Positions 6,004 to 9,833 of a DNA stretch of 9,833 nt are shown in pieces. Position 1 is the stretch's first letter, and each line of letters opens with the position of its first letter. The position numbers and the translations under genes are program-made. Under the pieces are notes generated by a model. It made no database searches, was not told the origin of the DNA, and saw only the letters and a list, made by a program, of their open reading frames with translations. The DNA comes from Frankiaceae bacterium. Lineage in GTDB: Bacteria; Actinomycetota; Actinomycetes; JADGOU01. The stretch is taken from the NCBI GenBank assembly GCA_017882835.1, contig JADGOU010000086.1, positions 1 to 9,833 on the forward strand, read 5' to 3'.

Positions 6004-7368
6004 ATGCCGACGGTGGCCCCCGCGCGGGGGGAAGGCGCGTCGCGGTCCCGTCGGGCGACTCTCGGCGGCGCTTCGACGGCGCGGGATGCGGCGGTGTGGC
6101 TGGCCCTGGTGGCTGCGGGCGCCGCCCTGACGGTCCTCGCCGTCCGCCTACGAGCGCCCCTGCATAGCCAAGGAGTGCCGTTCATCGGCTTCTACCGGTG
6201 GCGACTGCGGCCGGCGACCGGGCTGGCTGCGGCGGTCGCGGTGGTGGTCGTCGTCGCCGTACGGCGCGGGGTGCCCGAGCGGTTGCCCGTCGGCTGGCTG
6301 TTGCTGGCCAGCTACTGCTCGGCCGCGGTCTGGTCGCTGGCGCTGGCCCTGGTTGACGGTCGTGCCGGGCTGGCCGGTCCGGTCGCCACCGCGCCCGGCT
6401 ACCTCAGCGACGTCGCGACGGTCGACGACCCGGCCAGCTACCTGCGGCACTTCGTCGCCCGTGCCGGCGACTACTCGGTGGAGACCCGCCAACACCCACC
6501 AGCGCCGGTGCTGCTGCTGTGGACGCTGCGGCAGGTCGGCGTCAGTCGGCCGGCCACCCTGGGCGTGCTGATCACCTTGGTCGGCTGTCTGACCGTGCCG
6601 TTGGTGGCGGTGTCGGTGCGCTCGCTGTGCGGCGCGGCCAGTGCCCGCCGGCTGGTGCCGGTGTTGGCGCTGGCGCCGTACGCCGTGTGGGTGGCCGTGA
6701 GCATGGACGCGGTCACGATGACGCTGACCGCTGCTGCGCTCACCTGCGGGGTGGTGGCCAGCGAGCCACGCCGCTCCGGCTGGTGGGCTGCGACCGGTGG
6801 GGTGCTGCTCGGGATGGCGTCCCTGTTCTCCTACTCGGCGGGATGGCTGGCCGTCAGTCTCATCCTGGTCTACTTCGTGCGTCGGCGGCCGCTGCTCAAC
6901 GTGGCCACCGGAGTGGGCGCGCTGGTGCCGCTGGCGGTCGTCCGCGCCGCCGGCTTCGTCTGGCCGGACGGCCTGACCGCGGCGCAGGCGGACATCGCCC
7001 AAGGTGTCGGGGCGCACCGGTCCTGGCTTATCTGGGCGGTCTTGGACGTGTTCGTGCTGCTGCTCGCGGCCGGCCCGTCGATCGTGCCGGCGGGACGCAA
7101 AATGCGGCGGACGCCCGGGTGGCCATTTCTGGTCGGCGCCGGGCTGGCGGTGGCGTTTGCGTTGGCCTTTCGGCTCTCGCGCGGCGAGGTGGAGCGGTCC
7201 TGGCTGCCGTTCTATCCCTGGCTGCTGGTCGCGTGCGTGGCGCCCGAGCGCCGGCCGGCGGCGGGCGACCCGACCGCCGCGGACTCCGCCCCGACGCCAG
7301 TGCTGCTGGTGATCCTCGGCGCCTTGGCGGCGATCACCATAGTGACGGTGGTTCGTACCGCCTGGTGA
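6004..7368 (+). CDS. Polytopic membrane protein, probable GT-C glycosyltransferase-like
   Basis: This 454-residue protein has a short basic N-terminal tail (about residues 1-28) and roughly ten or more hydrophobic segments from about residue 30 to the end. The loop near 145-173 carries a conserved-looking YLRHF...RQHPPAPVLLLW stretch, and a late motif GEVERSWLPFYPWLL lies at 394-408. Both are typical of actinobacterial integral membrane proteins related to the GT-C fold, whose members transfer sugars from polyprenyl-phosphate donors outside the membrane. No acidic catalytic residue in the first outer loop can be fixed by eye, so donor and acceptor are unknown. The gene is alone on the plus strand, divergent from the HTH gene and convergent with the ABC-F gene. 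The GT-C assignment is inference from motifs. Confidence 0.72.
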   Translation: MPTVAPARGEGASRSRRATLGGASTARDAAVWLALVAAGAALTVLAVRLRAPLHSQGVPFIGFYRWRLRPATGLAAAVAVVVVVAVRRGVPERLPVGWLLLASYCSAAVWSLALALVDGRAGLAGPVATAPGYLSDVATVDDPASYLRHFVARAGDYSVETRQHPPAPVLLLWTLRQVGVSRPATLGVLITLVGCLTVPLVAVSVRSLCGAASARRLVPVLALAPYAVWVAVSMDAVTMTLTAAALTCGVVASEPRRSGWWAATGGVLLGMASLFSYSAGWLAVSLILVYFVRRRPLLNVATGVGALVPLAVVRAAGFVWPDGLTAAQADIAQGVGAHRSWLIWAVLDVFVLLLAAGPSIVPAGRKMRRTPGWPFLVGAGLAVAFALAFRLSRGEVERSWLPFYPWLLVACVAPERRPAAGDPTAADSAPTPVLLVILGALAAITIVTVVRTAW

Positions 7369-7380
7369 CCGGATGCACGC

Positions 7381-7400
7381 GGCCGGTAGCCTAACCGGCC
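7381..7400. terminator. Bidirectional terminator between convergent genes
   Basis: GGCCGGT (7381-7387) and ACCGGCC (7394-7400) form a perfect 7-bp stem with a six-base loop. It sits in the 62-base gap between the stop codons of the membrane protein gene and the ABC-F gene, where a shared terminator is expected. No T-run is present on either side. Confidence 0.6.
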
Positions 7401-7430
7401 ATGATCAGGGGCAGGGGCGACCTCGCCGAG

Positions 7431-9029
7431 TCAGGCCAAGGCCACCAAGTCGGCGAGCTCCTCGCTCCAGGTGTCCTCGATCCCGTCCGGCAGCAAGATG
7501 ACCTTGTCCGGCGCCAGCGAGTCGACGGCGCCCTCGTCGTGGGTGACCAGGACGACCGCCCCGCGGTACGCCGCCAACGCTTTGAGCACCTCACCCCGGC
7601 TGATCGGGTCGAGGTTGTTGGTCGGCTCGTCGAGCAGCAGGACGTTCGCCGCCGAGCAAACCAGGCCGGCCAGCGCCAGCCGGGTCTTCTCCCCGCCCGA
7701 CAGCGTGCCGACCGGCTGGCTGGCCATGTCACCGGTGAACAGAAACGCGCCCAGGCTGCGCCGCAGCTCGCCGTCAGGGGTGTCCGGCGCCGCGGCGCGC
7801 ATGTTCTCCAGCACGTTGCGCGAGGTGTCCAGGGTCTCGTGCTCCTGCGCGTAGTAACCCAACCGCAGGCCGTGGCCGGGCGTCACCGTGCCGGTGTCCG
7901 GCGAGTCGATACCCGCCAGGAGTCGTAGCAGGGTGGTCTTGCCCGCGCCGTTCAAGCCGAGGATGACCACCCGAGCTCCCCGGTCGACGGCCAAGTCGAC
8001 GTCGGTGAACACCTCCAGCGAGCCGTAGGACTTCGACAGCCCGGTCGCGGTGAGCGGAGTGCGTCCGCAGGGCGCCGGCTCGGGGAAGCGCAGCCGGGCC
8101 ACCCTGTCCACCTGGCGGACCTCCTCCAGCCCGGCCAATAGCCGCTCCGCCCGGCGCGCCATGCCCTGCGCCGCCTTGGCCTTCGTCGCCTTCGCCCGCA
8201 TCCGGTCGGCTTGGGACTGCAGGGCCGCGGCCTGCCGCTCGGCGTTGCTGCGCTCCCGCCGCCGGCGGCGCTCGTCGGTCTCGCGCTGGGTGAGGTACGC
8301 CCGCCAGCCCACGTTGTAGCCGTCGAGCTCGGCTCGGTTGGCGTCCAGGTGCAGCACCCGGTTCACGGTGCGCTCGAGCAGGTCGACGTCGTGGCTGATT
8401 ACCACCAGGCCGCCACGGTGGCTGCGCAGGAACTCCCGCAACCAGGCCACGGAGTCGGCGTCGAGGTGGTTGGTCGGCTCGTCCAGCAGCAGCGTCTCCG
8501 CGCCGCTGAACAGGATCCGGGCCAGCTCCACCCGCCGACGCTGGCCGCCCGAGAGCGTGCCCAGCGGCTGGGTGAGCGCCCGGTCCGGCAGTCCGAGGCT
8601 GGAGGCGATGGATGCGGCCTCGGCTTCGGCGGCGTACCCGCCGAGGACGTGGAAGCGGTCCTCCAGCCTTCCGTAGCGGCGAACTGCGGCATCCCGGGTG
8701 TCGGCGACGACGCTGGCCATCTCCCCGGCCGCGGCGTGCAGCTGGGCGGTCACCTCGTCCAGCCCCCGGGCGGAGAGCACACGGTCCCGGGCCAGCAGGT
8801 CCAGGTCCCCGGTGCGCGGGTCCTGCGGCAGGTAGCCGATGCTGCCGGTGCGGGTCACGGTGCCGGCGGCCGGAGCGGCCTCGCCGGCGAGTACGCGGGT
8901 CAGCGTCGTCTTGCCGGCACCGTTGCGGCCGACCAAGCCGATCCGGTCCCCGGGCGCCACCCGGACCGATGCCGAGCTGAGCAACAGCCGGGAGCCGGCG
9001 CGCAGCTCGAGGTCGGTGGCGGTGATCAC
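7431..9029 (-). CDS. ABC-F family ATPase (ribosome-associated)
   Basis: This 532-residue soluble protein contains two ABC ATPase domains and no membrane segment, which defines the ABC-F class. These proteins bind the ribosomal E site and act in translation or antibiotic protection. Domain 1 has Walker A GRNGAGKT (34-41), LSGGQ (159-163), Glu184 and His213. Domain 2 has Walker A GLNGAGKT (358-365), LSGGE (443-447), Glu468 and His497. All these residues are intact. The linker at about 245-320 is a very basic coiled coil (DERRRRRERSNAER) followed by LRFPEPAP, as expected for the tRNA-contacting arm. It looks like the housekeeping-type ABC-F common in Streptomyces rather than a specific resistance protein, but this is recognition only. 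The start is GTG 9029, with a -10-like box six bases away and no ribosome binding site. Confidence 0.93.
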   Translation of the reverse strand: MITATDLELRAGSRLLLSSASVRVAPGDRIGLVGRNGAGKTTLTRVLAGEAAPAAGTVTRTGSIGYLPQDPRTGDLDLLARDRVLSARGLDEVTAQLHAAAGEMASVVADTRDAAVRRYGRLEDRFHVLGGYAAEAEAASIASSLGLPDRALTQPLGTLSGGQRRRVELARILFSGAETLLLDEPTNHLDADSVAWLREFLRSHRGGLVVISHDVDLLERTVNRVLHLDANRAELDGYNVGWRAYLTQRETDERRRRRERSNAERQAAALQSQADRMRAKATKAKAAQGMARRAERLLAGLEEVRQVDRVARLRFPEPAPCGRTPLTATGLSKSYGSLEVFTDVDLAVDRGARVVILGLNGAGKTTLLRLLAGIDSPDTGTVTPGHGLRLGYYAQEHETLDTSRNVLENMRAAAPDTPDGELRRSLGAFLFTGDMASQPVGTLSGGEKTRLALAGLVCSAANVLLLDEPTNNLDPISRGEVLKALAAYRGAVVLVTHDEGAVDSLAPDKVILLPDGIEDTWSEELADLVALA

Positions 9030-9035
9030 TTCTAG

Positions 9036-9041
9036 AGTCTA
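9036..9041 (-). promoter_or_regulatory. Candidate -10 box for leaderless expression of the ABC-F gene
   Basis: On the minus strand TAGACT is followed by six bases and then the GTG start at 9029, so transcription would start at the G of the start codon. There is no Shine-Dalgarno match in between. The box lies in the 24-base gap after the mct-like gene. No clear -35 box is seen. Confidence 0.5.
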
Positions 9042-9053
9042 CGAGCCGAGCGG

Positions 9054-9833
9054 CTATGACGCGGCGACCGCTGGCTCCACGCCGCTGGCAGGACCGGCAA
9101 CCGTGCCGGCGACCACGCGGTCGTCGTACAGCCGACCGATCTCGCCGGCGGACAGCCCGAGTACGTCGGCCAGGACCTCTTCCGTGTGGGCCCCGAGCAA
9201 GGGCGCCGGCCGGGGTGGCAGTCGCGGTACCGCGTTGGTGTCGACCGGGGAGGCTGGCATCCGGTAGGTGCCGATGCCGGGCTGCTCGACGTGGGCCCAC
9301 ATCGGGTTCGCCGGCGAGCAGCGCGGGTCCTGCTCGACCAGTTCGCGAAACGTCTGGTACGGACCCCAGCACACCTCGTGCGCGTCGAAGGCCTCCCGCA
9401 CCTCGGCCAGCGTCCGCATCATCACCCACGGCTTGAGCAGGGCACCGATCTGCTCGCGGGCGACGAACCGGTCCCCCTCGCGCTCCAGGTCGACGCCGAG
9501 CAGGTGCTCGACCGCCGTGAAGCCCTCGTCCAGGCCGGTCGCCGCTCGCAGCGCGTGCCACTGGCCTCCCGTCAGCGCCACGATCATGATGCGGCGGCCG
9601 TCGCGGGTGGCGAAGTCCCGACCGAACGCGCCGTACAGGTAGTTGCCGTACTTCGGCCGCTCGGTGTTGTTGATCTCCACCTCGGCGGTCTTGCCCAAGG
9701 CAGCAATCATGGCAAAGGCGACGTCGGAGAGCGCGATCCGGGCCAGCTGGCCCTTTCCGGTCCGCCAGCGGTGCCGGTCCGCTGCCAGCAGCGCGGTCGA
9801 CGCCAGCGTGCCGGTGATCGCGTCCCAGGCGGG
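9054..9833 (-). CDS. mct: 2-methylfumaryl-CoA isomerase-like family III CoA-transferase, N-terminus outside window
   Basis: The frame runs from the right edge of the window to TAG at 9054-9056, giving 259 C-terminal residues of a protein that is normally about 400 long. It is a CaiB/BaiF (family III) CoA-transferase. The segments PAWD, GNYLYGAFGRDF, VEQPGIG and the PRLP...PAPLLGAHTEEVL end agree, as far as I remember, with mesaconyl-CoA C1-C4 CoA-transferase of Chloroflexus. That enzyme moves CoA within 2-methylfumaryl-CoA to give 3-methylfumaryl-CoA in the 3-hydroxypropionate bi-cycle. The Asp of PAWD, at 9822-9824, falls where I recall its catalytic Asp. An internal ATG at 9710 is not the start, because clear homology continues upstream to the edge. 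The ABC-F gene follows after 24 bases. Another family III CoA-transferase specificity is possible. Confidence 0.82.
   Translation of the reverse strand, partial: PAWDAITGTLASTALLAADRHRWRTGKGQLARIALSDVAFAMIAALGKTAEVEINNTERPKYGNYLYGAFGRDFATRDGRRIMIVALTGGQWHALRAATGLDEGFTAVEHLLGVDLEREGDRFVAREQIGALLKPWVMMRTLAEVREAFDAHEVCWGPYQTFRELVEQDPRCSPANPMWAHVEQPGIGTYRMPASPVDTNAVPRLPPRPAPLLGAHTEEVLADVLGLSAGEIGRLYDDRVVAGTVAGPASGVEPAVAAS

Noticed and set aside
6148..7017. Minus-strand open frame of 289 codons
   Set aside because: It is antisense to the membrane protein gene and consists of Arg/Gln/His-rich low-complexity sequence.
7774..9561. Minus-strand open frame of 595 codons
   Set aside because: It overlaps the ABC-F and mct-like genes in another phase of the same strand, both of which have clear family motifs. 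Its translation is an Arg/Gly/Ala-rich shadow.
9708..9710. ATG as start of a short CoA-transferase gene
   Set aside because: The frame stays open to the window edge, and the upstream 41 codons match the same enzyme family, including PAWD.

Overview
The window is high in G+C on both strands, with many long antisense shadow frames, GTG starts and sparse AT-rich signals. This fits a high-GC actinomycete chromosome. The genus cannot be fixed from this piece. No transposase, phage gene, CRISPR array, rRNA or tRNA was seen.

Layout. (1) 1-243 (+) is the 3' end of an ABC-2 type permease, followed by a strong hairpin. (2) 244-1460 is gene-poor. It holds a probable small acidic protein (344-535, +), a 13-bp tandem repeat, a GYD-domain protein (774-1115, -) and a 14-bp palindrome just upstream of it. 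(3) 1461-5782 is a run of minus-strand genes, transcribed from right to left: small HTH protein, crotonase-family protein, acyl-CoA dehydrogenase, fused ABC exporter. (4) 5783-6003 is a divergent control region with a 10-bp direct repeat and a candidate leaderless promoter. (5) 6004-7368 (+) is a polytopic membrane protein that looks like a GT-C glycosyltransferase. It converges on an ABC-F ATPase (7431-9029, -), and a perfect 7-bp hairpin lies between them. (6) 9054-9833 (-) is the C-terminal part of a family III CoA-transferase that closely resembles 2-methylfumaryl-CoA isomerase (Mct) of the 3-hydroxypropionate bi-cycle.

How the genes fit together. The HTH protein, crotonase and acyl-CoA dehydrogenase probably form one CoA-thioester unit in which the HTH protein may be the regulator. 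The ABC-F protein acts on ribosomes and appears to have its own promoter in the 24 bp after mct. The membrane glycosyltransferase-like gene sits alone on the opposite strand. I did not find a clear multi-gene novel system. The points most worth checking are the Mct homologue, the unusual active-site pattern and missing upstream start codon of the crotonase, and two promoter-like -10 boxes that each lie exactly six bases from a start codon.
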